DNA of 64,000 nucleotides, from the NCBI RefSeq assembly GCF_021440195.1, contig NZ_JAJTSZ010000008.1, positions 1 to 64,000 of the forward strand, in the 5' to 3' direction. This DNA is from Dyadobacter sp. CY356. GTDB taxonomy: Bacteria; Bacteroidota; Bacteroidia; Cytophagales; Spirosomataceae. Of the stretch, positions 54,401 through 62,510 are shown piece by piece (within the stretch, counting starts at the first letter, position 1; each line of letters begins with the position of its first letter). Position numbers and translations under genes: made by a program. The notes under the pieces were generated by a model. The model was given only the letters and a program-made list of their open reading frames with translations. It was not told the origin of the DNA and searched no databases.

Positions 54401-55323
54401 AAATGTCACAGCATTTTGGTGATACAGAAGCGGCAAAAACTGCGATGATTATTTTGAAAAATAAGAAAGCGACAGTCGGGGAACGTCGGAAATCATTACA
54501 ATTATTAAGTTTAAGACAAAGACCTGAGCTTGAAAAAGAATTGCCATTACTATTGGAAGATATAAATCTTCGTCTGGATGTCATTCGTGCCATGGCTGGT
54601 TATGACAGCGAAACTTTGGCCAGGCTGCTGATTGAACGTTATCCAAAATTCAACTCAACTGAAAAATCGGAAACCATTCAAACCCTGGCTTCCCGGCCAA
54701 AATCTGGCTGGTTACTGACGCAGGCCATTTCCAAAAATTTAATTCCCAAAAAAGATATTCCGACCTATGTTGCCAGACAACTAAGAAGGGTAGTAGGCAG
54801 TGGTTTTGTTGAAGTATGGGGGCCGATTGACCACGTCGCTTTTGATGAAAAGGCTTATAAAAAGTACAAAAATCTTTTGTCGGACAAAGCGGTATCAGGC
54901 GGAAGTTCCGGTAACGGACGTCTGGTTTTTCAAAAAACCTGTGCGCCCTGTCATAAAATGTATGGAGAAGGCGGGATTATTGGTCCTGAACTTACTGGTT
55001 CTAATCGTGCCAATCTTGATTATTTGCTGGGAAATCTGCTTGATCCAAGCGGAGAAATTCAGGATGATTATAAGATGGTGGTGGTCACAACCAGGGATGG
55101 CAGGACTTACGTTGGAAATATTGCCAAAGAAACGGACAGGCAACTGATTTTACGGATCGTTGGCCAGGATGCCGTGGCAATCAATAAACCTGACATTCAA
55201 ACGAGGGAAGTAACGCCGGTTTCCATGATGCCATCCGGACTTTTGGAAACGTTGTCAGATAAGGAAATTACAGATCTGATCGGATATATGCGGACTACCA
55301 AACAGGTGATGGTTCAAAAGTAG
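51481..55323 (+). CDS. DUF6807 (PmoA-like) fused to PVC-type haem-binding dehydrogenase
   Basis: An exported 1280-residue multidomain protein (signal peptide about 1-22). Residues 30-315 match the DUF6807/PmoA family (LHPLVAPDGKGILTEYSPGHHKHQTGIYWGYARVNGRDYFHH). Next, about 345-720, is a PVC-type membrane-bound dehydrogenase domain of beta-propeller form (GFIVNAYASEPMMTQP, ILEDTDGDGVADKRKVF, MYVLDWHDADICG), a HEAT-repeat linker (about 730-1110), and a C-terminal cytochrome c domain with CAPCHKMYGEGGIIGPELTG. It is likely a periplasmic dehydrogenase of sugars or polyols that passes electrons to haem. The secreted sugar isomerase follows 48 bases downstream. Fusion of the two parts in one chain is notable. 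Confidence 0.88.
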   Translation: MNISRCVPLFFLFIISSFGFSFQNEKRGNTQKLARDSQLRIIQNQSAETISIFRGNETKPILTQNAKANFRPYLHPLVAPDGKGILTEYSPGHHKHQTGIYWGYARVNGRDYFHHPDAGYWRRVSAKVVEAKGVEVKWQTVYDLLDSTGTAVLTETQNWSMREKDGKYLLDLEWNGEAQTDVTIGKYDYGGLFVRMPWKEGIKGEVINAARQRNEKAEGQNALWVDIGMQVEGRNDLAHIAIFDHPENKGYPQTWRVDSQLGAGPARARKEDWHIKKGETEVIKHELVVYTGELNDVALTKTFGDFIGNNGTYNTAALWAIAQKEGREAKFLSAQEAVAAMTIKDGFIVNAYASEPMMTQPMAFCWDDKGRMWIAENKDYESRGKGFSNAGDSRILILEDTDGDGVADKRKVFMEGIAFPSALAVGFDGVFIGAPPNLLFVPDKNGDDKADMDDIEVRLTGWGIRDRHETLNSFHWGPDGWLYGLQGFATPSKVGKPKGKGKIYKHKDTFPEDILEGEGTDINGGVWRYHPTKDKFEVVAHGFSNPWGIDYDAKGQLLMTACVIPHLWHVIPGGIYHRQGGQHFNPYVYNDIKTIADHSHRSAHGGARVYLSDAFPKEERGKIFMANIHEHGILSDKLISKGSGFIGKHGDEFMMANNAQWVGFSMEIGPEGGMYVLDWHDADICGSDVLNSETGRIFRIMPKVSKAENWKDRYADLGKFSDLQLAELQASPSEWHARRARIILQNRAAKGKIDKTAQDRIQDLYQNSPNSDWRLRAMLTLQITGSFTEKILSDALNDGDEYIRSWAIQFLTEDKNVSPETISKLDQMGQTDKSAVVRLYLASALQRMDLNARWKLANALVAHAEDINDHNLPKMIWYGIEPLVKENPARSMELASVSRIPMITQFIARRAVDADAVEVLVEAIGKSTINQKALLEGMRDGLDGRTDLKAPANWNAVYAKLKLKEKSVVLLAKEMSQHFGDTEAAKTAMIILKNKKATVGERRKSLQLLSLRQRPELEKELPLLLEDINLRLDVIRAMAGYDSETLARLLIERYPKFNSTEKSETIQTLASRPKSGWLLTQAISKNLIPKKDIPTYVARQLRRVVGSGFVEVWGPIDHVAFDEKAYKKYKNLLSDKAVSGGSSGNGRLVFQKTCAPCHKMYGEGGIIGPELTGSNRANLDYLLGNLLDPSGEIQDDYKMVVVTTRDGRTYVGNIAKETDRQLILRIVGQDAVAINKPDIQTREVTPVSMMPSGLLETLSDKEITDLIGYMRTTKQVMVQK

Positions 55324-55371
55324 ATTTTTAGAGGAATGGCTTTAAATGAGAAGAACTTATAAATAAATTAT

Positions 55372-56379
55372 ATGCAAAATCAGGAAATTTCAAGACGGGA
55401 ATTTATAGCTAATTCGTCGCTGGCAGCGGCAGGATTTGCACTGCTTTCCGGATCGGCTTTTGGTGCACCCGCCTATATCAAAAATCTGGGCAAGCCCAAC
55501 TCACTATTCAACGGTGTGCAAATTGGTGCCATCACTTATTCCTGGCGCAGTATGCCCGGCAACGCAGAGCAGATTTTGCAATATTGTATTGACTGTAACA
55601 TCAGCGCCATTGAATTAATGGGCCCAACCGGTGAATCTTTTGCAGGAGCTCCAACCGCACCGCCAAGACCTTCGATGGCTCCGGGGCCAAACGGACAGCG
55701 TCCGGAAATGACGCCTGAACAAAAAGCAGCCCAGGAAGAATATGCCATAAAAATGGCCGAATGGCGTGCGAAGGTTTCGATGGATAAATTTGTTCAGCTA
55801 CGGAAAATGTATAACGATGCCGGTGTAAGTATTTATGCATTCAAACCATCGGCGTTAGGTGTAAAAAACACGGATGCGGAGGTGGATTACGCTTTTCGTG
55901 CAGCCAAAGCATTAGGTGCAAGTCATACCACGGTTGAATTGCCGACAGATCCGGCCCAAACGAAACGTCTGGGTGAAATTGCAGCTAAAAATAAAGTTTA
56001 CATAGGTTATCACGGACACTTGCAGCAAACTTTTGATGCCTGGGATGTTGCCCTGGGTCAGTCAAAATACAATGCAATGAATTTTGATATGGGACATTAC
56101 GTAGCTGCTGGTTTTGATCCGTTGGTTTTCATTCCTGCCAAACATGAGCATATCGTCAGTATGCACACAAAAGACAGAAAAATCAAAGCAAATGGCGGGC
56201 AAAATGTTCCCTGGGGCGAAGGTGACACGCCAATTGTGGCAGCACTTGAAATGATACAAAAGAACAAATATAAATTCCCGGCAACGATTGAACTGGAGTA
56301 TGATATTCCGGCTGGTTCGGATGCAGTGAAGGAAACGGCCAAGTGTGTGGAATATGCCCGGAAGGCTTTGAAGGCATAG
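55372..56379 (+). CDS. Secreted sugar phosphate isomerase/epimerase-like protein
   Basis: An exported TIM-barrel protein (AP-endonuclease 2/xylose isomerase-like fold) of 335 residues. The leader contains a twin-arginine signal (ISRREFIANSSLAAAGFALL), suggesting that it is folded with its metal before export. Metal-binding and catalytic positions are in AIELMG, TVELPTD, IGYHGH, NFDMGHY, SMHTKDRK and ATIELEYD. A proline-rich insertion sits at about 85-115. It lies in the same transcript as the DUF6807/PVC-haem dehydrogenase and may epimerise or isomerise its oxidised sugar product, as in 3-keto-glycoside pathways. Confidence 0.85.
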   Translation: MQNQEISRREFIANSSLAAAGFALLSGSAFGAPAYIKNLGKPNSLFNGVQIGAITYSWRSMPGNAEQILQYCIDCNISAIELMGPTGESFAGAPTAPPRPSMAPGPNGQRPEMTPEQKAAQEEYAIKMAEWRAKVSMDKFVQLRKMYNDAGVSIYAFKPSALGVKNTDAEVDYAFRAAKALGASHTTVELPTDPAQTKRLGEIAAKNKVYIGYHGHLQQTFDAWDVALGQSKYNAMNFDMGHYVAAGFDPLVFIPAKHEHIVSMHTKDRKIKANGGQNVPWGEGDTPIVAALEMIQKNKYKFPATIELEYDIPAGSDAVKETAKCVEYARKALKA

Positions 56380-56397
56380 GGAATTAAGAGTTTTATC

Positions 56398-56440
56398 GAA
56401 ACCGCCGGATTGATTTATCATGATCTGGCGGTTTTGTTTT
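56398..56440 (+). terminator. Terminator after the sugar isomerase gene
   Basis: The arm AACCGCC (from about 56400) pairs with GGCGGTT (56427-56433), with AT/AT extension and a T-rich tail (GTTTTGTTTT). It lies 19 bases past the isomerase stop. Confidence 0.7.
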
Positions 56441-56494
56441 ATGGAGAAAACGTTTTCGTGTCTATCTTTATGCTTCATTATTAAAGCGTCAGTT

Positions 56495-57088
56495 ATGCAA
56501 ACCGAAGACCTTCTAAAACAAATCGAATTCATCAAAGAAATTGATAAACTAAAATATATACAGCGCCGCACTAAATTATTTAATAGCGATAGAAATGAAA
56601 ATGATGCAGAACATAGCTGGCATTTAGCGATGATGGCCATCATTTTGTCAAACCATTCCAATATGGAAATTGATGTGTTGAAAGTCGTGAAAATGGTATT
56701 GATCCATGACATCGTTGAGATTGATGCCGGTGATACCTTTCTTTACGATACGACTAAAAATCATACAAATACAGACGAGGAATTATTGGCAGCCAAAAGG
56801 ATTTTCGGATTATTGCCGGATGCACAGCGTGATGAAATGATTGCAGTCTGGGAAGAATTTGAAGCCGGAGAAACCGCCGAGGCCAGGTTTGCAAAAACGA
56901 TGGACCGCCTTGAACCACTACTTCAAAATACATCCAACAACGGAGGAACCTGGAAAGAATTTGACGTGGATTATCAAAAGGTGTATGACAAAAAAAGTGT
57001 AATGAAATATGGTTCTGAATCTATTTGGAGTTATGCAGAGAATTTGATCAATGAAAGTGTTGAAAAAGGAATATTGAAAAAGGAATAA
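56495..57088 (+). CDS. HD domain hydrolase (YfbR/HDDC2-like)
   Basis: A cytosolic metal-dependent phosphohydrolase, probably a 5'-deoxynucleotidase-like enzyme. From the ATG at 56495 the HD motif is His 40 (AEHSWHLAMM) and HDIVEID (His 71, Asp 72), with a further Asp in EARFAKTMDRLEP. Length is 197 residues. The frame is open to 56420, but this part overlaps the terminator and shows no similarity. It stands alone between a sugar operon and a small DUF6616 gene. Confidence 0.88.
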   Translation: MQTEDLLKQIEFIKEIDKLKYIQRRTKLFNSDRNENDAEHSWHLAMMAIILSNHSNMEIDVLKVVKMVLIHDIVEIDAGDTFLYDTTKNHTNTDEELLAAKRIFGLLPDAQRDEMIAVWEEFEAGETAEARFAKTMDRLEPLLQNTSNNGGTWKEFDVDYQKVYDKKSVMKYGSESIWSYAENLINESVEKGILKKE

Positions 57089-57218
57089 TCTGAAAATCTG
57101 CTCCACTTATTACTGCAAGTAACTTATTGTTAATAAGATACGATTACCGTTTACTAAAAATTTAATTTTAACGCCCTTAGATTGAGTAAATTTGATTTCA
57201 TCCTTAAACGCAAAATTT

Positions 57219-57554
57219 ATGTATATTTTCGTTGAAATGTGGAATCCAAAACAAGCCTGGCTTGACCTGCCGACTTCTGAACGTACCGCCTACATTACCG
57301 CCGTTGGCGGAGCAGTTGAAAGTGTGTTAGCCAGCGGCGTGGAGATTATTACATGGTCTTTTAACGATAGTACAATTGACAATTTTAATGGGTTCCAATA
57401 CTTTGCAATCTGGAAATTTCCAACTCAGGATATGGTGAAAAGCTTTCAGAAAATGGTTGTTGATGCAGGTTGGTACAATTACTTTGAACAGGTAAATGCA
57501 TCCGGACTGATTGGGGAGCCGGGCCCGGTGTTGGACCACTCCATTGCCCTTTGA
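57219..57554 (+). CDS. DUF6616 family protein
   Basis: A 111-residue cytosolic protein of the DUF6616 family, recognisable from MYIFVEMWNPKQAWLDLP, IITWSFND and FQYFAIWKFP. Its fold is thought to be a dimeric alpha-beta barrel-like sandwich. The start was set to the ATG at 57219, which matches the family; the earlier ATG at 57192 adds nine unrelated residues. Function unknown. Confidence 0.8.
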   Translation: MYIFVEMWNPKQAWLDLPTSERTAYITAVGGAVESVLASGVEIITWSFNDSTIDNFNGFQYFAIWKFPTQDMVKSFQKMVVDAGWYNYFEQVNASGLIGEPGPVLDHSIAL

Positions 57555-57656
57555 AAGATTGCATTGTTAAATCATGTTAAAAATGATTCCCACATGATTA
57601 ACAGCGGTTTAAGATTCTTAAATTGTCAGCTAAATGCTGACCATTTGTGAATCACT

Positions 57657-60056
57657 ATGTTAAAAAACTACTTTCAAATTGCTTTAAGAAATCTGAAAAT
57701 AAACCGGATCTACGCTGCCATTAACGTTTTTGGTTTAGGACTTGGAATTGCAGGCGCATTGCTCATTTTTCTTTTTTTGCAATATCATCTTAGTACAGAC
57801 AGACACCAATCTGACTTCGACCGTATTTACAGAGCCGTTTTGAATGTTCGCCTGGACGAGGGTATTGAATACGAGCGGGGTTCTGCCTATGCCATGGCCA
57901 CTGCACTTTCCCAGGATTACTCCCAGATCGAGAAAGTAGGTTTTGTGAGCCAGTTACCAAACGTAACCTTATCCGCAAATTTAAAGGGCGAGGTGAAAAG
58001 ATTTATTGAAAAGGAAAACGTTGCCTATGCGGATCAGGGTTATTTGGATATTTTTTCATTTGACTGGATTCAAAAAAATGGTTCCGTTTTGTTGAATGAG
58101 CCTTTTACCGTCGTGATAAGCCAGGAAATGGCTTTAAAATATTTCGGTGATGATGATGTTATTGGAAAAACTTTAAGGCTTAACAATGCCAACGATTTAA
58201 GAGTCGTCGGGATAATGAAAAACCAATCCAAGCCGACAGATCTAAAATTCAATATTTACATTTCTCTTCCAACATTAAAAAAACTTGAACCAACAGACTG
58301 GATCAGTGACTTTAACTGGGTCAATAGCAGAAGCTTTACTTTTGTGAAAATATCGGAAGGAAGTAAAAGTCAGGCCATCGAAAATGCCATCAACGCTAAT
58401 CATACCAAATACTACGGACAAACTGCCCAATATCCTGAAAACAAACTGCAACCATTATCAGACCTTCATTTTGACGAAAGATATGGCGGTCAGATACGGA
58501 AATCTATTTTATGGGTCTTGGCCGGTATCGGAGTTTTTCTATTGATCATTGCCAGCATCAATTTCATAAATCTTGCAACGGCACAAGCACTGAAACGTGG
58601 AAAGGAAATCGGTATCAGAAAGGTTTTGGGAAGTATGAAGAGCCAGATTTTCTGGCAGTTTATGGCTGAGACGGCCTTAATTACTGTTATGGCCTCAATT
58701 CTGGCATTGATCTTTGTCTTTTTGCTGATACCGTCACTAAATAACTGGACCCAGACAAAAGCATTTCAATTCAGTACAGTGTTTCAGTTTAAAGTGATCT
58801 TATTCTGGCTTGTAACGGTATTGATCGTTATCGGATTTGCAGGTTTTTATCCTTCCGTTATTATTTCAGGCTTCAATCCGGTTTCAGCACTGAAAAGTAG
58901 ACTGGGTTCGCAACAAATTGGCGGAATCGGATTAAGACGTTCGCTGATAACCGTTCAACTAATCATTGCCCAGATATTAGTGATCGGTACCCTGGTTTTG
59001 GTATTACAACTTAAATTTTTTAAAAATGCAGATCTCGGCTTCGATCAGAATGCGGTGATATCGATTCCCTTGCCAAAGTCTGATACAATACAGAAAACGA
59101 AGGATGCATTGAAAAATGATATGCTGCAATATCCTGATATCAAGTCTGTTTCACTGCAATATGAAGCACCCACATCCAGCATGGGCTTCGGAGGATCTGT
59201 TCGTTTTGATAATCGGGTAACATGGGAGAAATTTGTTATCAGAGATCGTTTTGGAGACGAAAGTTATCTGGATACGTACAAAATGCCGCTGCTTGCCGGG
59301 CGTCATATAGTCAAACGGGATTCTGTTGTTGAATTTGTGATCAATGAGGAATTGATGAAAAGGTTAGGCATCAGGGATGCGAAGCTAATTCTTGGTAAAC
59401 AGTTAGAAGATGGCTGGTCCGGTTACAAGGGAGAAATTGTTGGTGTCGTCAAAAGTTTTCATCTGAAGTCACTGCAAGAACCCATCGAGCCCTGTGTGAT
59501 TTTCGCTAATCCGAAATTGTATAAGGAAGTGGCCGTTAAACTGAATACTAAAAATCTATCCCGATCCATTGAGCATATTAACCAGGCCTGGCAAAAAACA
59601 TATCCTAACGAAGTTTTTTCGTATGAATTTGTTGATGAAAAGATTGCGAAATTTTATGAAAAAGAAGAACAACTGACATCGCTGATCCGGTCATTTGCGA
59701 TGGTTGCCATTTTTATATGCTGTCTGGGTTTATACGGCATGGTTGCGTTTATGGTAACGCAAAAAACCAAAGAGATAGGCGTCAGAAAAGTCCTTGGCGC
59801 GAGCGTCAGCAACATTATTTCATTATTTGGAAGGGAATTTTTGATATTGGTAACAGTTGCTTTTATGATTGCAGCACCCATCGCCTGGTATGCCATGAAA
59901 AACTGGCTGAATCAGTTCGCTTACCGAATTAATCTGGAATGGTGGATACTGGCTTCCGGCGGCATTATAATTCTTTTGATTACATTAATAACGGTTGGTT
60001 ATAAAGTTATTAAGGCAGCACTGATGAACCCCGTTAATAGTTTGACATCGGAGTAG
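57657..60056 (+). CDS. MacB/FtsX-type ABC transporter permease
   Basis: A second inner-membrane permease of the same family as the one at 12775-15126, 799 residues. Architecture: first helix (about 20-43), periplasmic MacB domain (about 55-240), FtsX helices (about 285-400), a second periplasmic domain and final FtsX helices ending YKVIKAALMNPVNSLTSE. It contains the pattern ALKRGKEIGIRKVLG typical of FtsX cytoplasmic loops. No ATPase is adjacent. The two permeases are clearly paralogues but diverged. Confidence 0.9.
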   Translation: MLKNYFQIALRNLKINRIYAAINVFGLGLGIAGALLIFLFLQYHLSTDRHQSDFDRIYRAVLNVRLDEGIEYERGSAYAMATALSQDYSQIEKVGFVSQLPNVTLSANLKGEVKRFIEKENVAYADQGYLDIFSFDWIQKNGSVLLNEPFTVVISQEMALKYFGDDDVIGKTLRLNNANDLRVVGIMKNQSKPTDLKFNIYISLPTLKKLEPTDWISDFNWVNSRSFTFVKISEGSKSQAIENAINANHTKYYGQTAQYPENKLQPLSDLHFDERYGGQIRKSILWVLAGIGVFLLIIASINFINLATAQALKRGKEIGIRKVLGSMKSQIFWQFMAETALITVMASILALIFVFLLIPSLNNWTQTKAFQFSTVFQFKVILFWLVTVLIVIGFAGFYPSVIISGFNPVSALKSRLGSQQIGGIGLRRSLITVQLIIAQILVIGTLVLVLQLKFFKNADLGFDQNAVISIPLPKSDTIQKTKDALKNDMLQYPDIKSVSLQYEAPTSSMGFGGSVRFDNRVTWEKFVIRDRFGDESYLDTYKMPLLAGRHIVKRDSVVEFVINEELMKRLGIRDAKLILGKQLEDGWSGYKGEIVGVVKSFHLKSLQEPIEPCVIFANPKLYKEVAVKLNTKNLSRSIEHINQAWQKTYPNEVFSYEFVDEKIAKFYEKEEQLTSLIRSFAMVAIFICCLGLYGMVAFMVTQKTKEIGVRKVLGASVSNIISLFGREFLILVTVAFMIAAPIAWYAMKNWLNQFAYRINLEWWILASGGIIILLITLITVGYKVIKAALMNPVNSLTSE

Positions 60057-60094
60057 TTTGCTTTCTGACTCATTTCTTTTTCTCGCTCTACACT

Positions 60095-60118
60095 AACCCA
60101 GGGTTTTAGCCTTGGGTT
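60095..60118. repeat. Small intergenic palindrome (REP-like)
   Basis: AACCCAGGG at 60095-60103 pairs with CCTTGGGTT at 60110-60118 (one mismatch) around a six-base loop. The phrase 'cccagggttttagccttgggtt' resembles palindromic repeats found between genes in Bacteroidota. A single copy was noticed in this window. Confidence 0.45.
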
Positions 60119-60227
60119 ACAAGCCATCTGCTTGGCAAAAGGCTTTGGCCATTGGTAGCTGGTATTCACCAGGGCTCGAAATGATTTCAACAAAAAAAAT
60201 CCTGTTTTTATGCCCATTCCAACGCAA

Positions 60228-60269
60228 GGAATCTTATGTTTAGGATAAAATTCCTAAACATAAGATTCC
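60228..60269. repeat. Perfect 18-base inverted repeat upstream of the glycosidase gene
   Basis: Positions 60228-60245 and 60252-60269 are exact complements with a six-base loop (taaaat). It lies eight bases before the chosen start of the GH36-like gene, so it would form a large hairpin in its leader or act as an operator. It covers the alternative start at 60236. Confidence 0.75.
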
Positions 60270-60277
60270 CTGATAAA

Positions 60278-62470
60278 ATGAGTATTAATTTTAAAATTTT
60301 AACCTTCCTTTATTGTTGTGTTTTATTCGAGACAAATGCCCAGAATATATCCATTTGGAAACCCGATCTTGAAAGGAAAAAACCACAAGACTGGCTCGTC
60401 CGGCCTTTCACAGAAAAGGCGGAGATATTTAAAAGTTCGGACGGAAAAGATATCATTCTGTATAACGGATTGTTGAAAAGGACATTTCGAATCTCGCCGG
60501 ATCTTGGTTGTGTAGATTTTAAAAACCTTTCGAACGGTCAGCAGTTACTGAGAGCGGTCAAAGCGGAAGCCAGAATTACAGTAAATGGAATAAATTATAA
60601 TATTGGTGGCTTATACGGACAAAAAGAAAATGCGTATTTATTACCGGAATGGGTTGACAAGTTAAAATCTTCCGACAGTGCCTTTCACTATACCACCTAC
60701 GAAATTCAGGATATAAAGCCATACCTGAACTGGAAGACGTCTATGTGGACCGGCAATAAAAAAAATGCTACGGGCAAAACTGTTTCCTTTCATTATGCAT
60801 CCGCGTTGCCCGCGTTAAAAGGACTGGAAGTGGTTGTCCATTATTCGCTTTATGATGGTATTCCGCTGATCAGCAAATGGGTAACCATTAAAAATAATAC
60901 AGGTTCTCCGGTAACTATCAATCAGGTTGTTAATGAAATTCTCGCGGTTGTTGAGGAGGAAAGTGCAGTAGTTGGCACACCGGAAGAAATGTCAAAACCC
61001 AATGGGATTTATATTGAAAATAACTTCGCGTATAACAATGCGATGCGCTATCATTTGAGCGATCAGGCCACGCATTGGAAAGTCGATCCGTTGTATACTT
61101 CACAGGTAAATTATGATTTTAAAACGCCTTGCTTACTGGAAGTCTATCCCAAAAGAGACATTGGAATTGTACTTGAAAAAGGTCAGTTTTTCGAATCTGT
61201 CAGGACCTATGAGTTGTTGAATGACAAATATGACAGGGAGAGAAATGGACTGGCTGTACGGAAGATGTACCGTACAATTGCGCCATGGACCACAAGTAAC
61301 CCGATTTTTATGCATCTTGTCAGTAAAAACGATGAGGAAGTCCGCACGGCAATAGATCAGTGTGCTGCAACGGGTTATGAAGCTTTAATTTTAAGTTTTG
61401 GCAGCCATTGTAACATGGAAGATACCACAGCAGCCAATCTGAAAAAGTGGAAAGAACTGGCAGATTATGCCCACAGTAAAAATATTTTCATCGGAAGTTA
61501 TTCCCTTTTCAGTTCAAGGAAAATCAGCGTGGAGGATGACGTGATTGATCCAAAAACCGGAAAACCCGGAGGTGCGTTTTTTGGCAACGCACCTTGTATG
61601 GGAAGCAAATGGGGACTGGGCTATATTAAAAGTTTAAAACGTTTCATGACTGCCACCGGCTTCAATATTTTTGAAAATGACGGACCATATCCCGGAGATG
61701 TTTGTGCATCTGCCACACATCCGGGCCACTTGGGACTGGAAGATTCACAATGGAAGCAAATGGAATTGCAAAAAGGATTATATCGCTGGTGTAATGAGAA
61801 TGGCATTTATGTCAATGCGCCTGACTGGTACTTTCTTGACGGGACAAACAAAACTGCGCTTGGTTACCGTGAGGTAAATTTCTCGCTTTCGCGTGAGCAG
61901 CAAATGATTCTTAACAGACAGAATATTTTCGATGCCATGTGGAATGAAATCCCATCCATGGTCTGGGGTTTTGTGCCGCTTACAAAATATCAGGGGGGTG
62001 GGCCGGAAGCTATTCTGGAGCCGCTTTCTGAACATCTGGATGCGTACAAACAATTGATGATGCAATATTACGGAGCCGGAATCCAGGCCTGTTATCGTGG
62101 CCCCAGGTTATATGATACGGATCTTACAAAAAAGACAGTCATCGAAGTAGTCAGTTGGTATAAGAAATACCGTGATATTTTAAATTCCGACATTATCCAC
62201 CTGCGCCGTGCCGATGGCCGGGATTGGGACGGAATTATGCATGTTAATCCGGGTTTGAAGGAAAAGGGTTTGGTAATGCTTTACAATCCACTGAATGAAA
62301 GCGTTACCCGAGATATAAAACTTCCTGTATATTATACATCAAAACACACCAGTTTGAAAATCAGGGAAAAGGAAGGGTTAGCAAAAGCGTATCAGGTCGA
62401 CAGAGAATTTAATGTGCCGCTAACCGTTCTGATTCCTGCCCGAAGTTATACCTGGCTGGTTTTAGAATAG
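60278..62470 (+). CDS. Secreted alpha-galactosidase-like glycoside hydrolase (GH36/GH27 clan type)
   Basis: An exported 730-residue protein. The start MSINFKILTFLYCCVLFETNAQ has a signal peptide; a 14-codon upstream extension lies in a palindrome. After an N-terminal beta-sandwich (about 60-310), a TIM barrel follows, with GFNIFENDGPYPGDVCAS around 460, where the Asp after Asn is the likely nucleophile, and NAPDWYFLDGTNKTALG as the next conserved block. A C-terminal beta domain completes it. The barrel resembles the clan GH-D (GH27/GH36) alpha-galactosidases; exact family and substrate are inference. A DUF5009 membrane protein gene follows 40 bases downstream. Confidence 0.72.
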   Translation: MSINFKILTFLYCCVLFETNAQNISIWKPDLERKKPQDWLVRPFTEKAEIFKSSDGKDIILYNGLLKRTFRISPDLGCVDFKNLSNGQQLLRAVKAEARITVNGINYNIGGLYGQKENAYLLPEWVDKLKSSDSAFHYTTYEIQDIKPYLNWKTSMWTGNKKNATGKTVSFHYASALPALKGLEVVVHYSLYDGIPLISKWVTIKNNTGSPVTINQVVNEILAVVEEESAVVGTPEEMSKPNGIYIENNFAYNNAMRYHLSDQATHWKVDPLYTSQVNYDFKTPCLLEVYPKRDIGIVLEKGQFFESVRTYELLNDKYDRERNGLAVRKMYRTIAPWTTSNPIFMHLVSKNDEEVRTAIDQCAATGYEALILSFGSHCNMEDTTAANLKKWKELADYAHSKNIFIGSYSLFSSRKISVEDDVIDPKTGKPGGAFFGNAPCMGSKWGLGYIKSLKRFMTATGFNIFENDGPYPGDVCASATHPGHLGLEDSQWKQMELQKGLYRWCNENGIYVNAPDWYFLDGTNKTALGYREVNFSLSREQQMILNRQNIFDAMWNEIPSMVWGFVPLTKYQGGGPEAILEPLSEHLDAYKQLMMQYYGAGIQACYRGPRLYDTDLTKKTVIEVVSWYKKYRDILNSDIIHLRRADGRDWDGIMHVNPGLKEKGLVMLYNPLNESVTRDIKLPVYYTSKHTSLKIREKEGLAKAYQVDREFNVPLTVLIPARSYTWLVLE

Positions 62471-62510
62471 AAATAATTTACGATTTCTCAACACAGAAAA
62501 TATACAAAAC

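Noticed and set aside
57192..57218. Alternative earlier start of the DUF6616 gene
   Set aside because: The nine extra residues do not match the family; the ATG at 57219 does.
60236..60277. Alternative start of the GH36-like gene at 60236
   Set aside because: This part is formed by the palindrome and lacks signal-peptide character; the ATG at 60278 begins a normal signal peptide.
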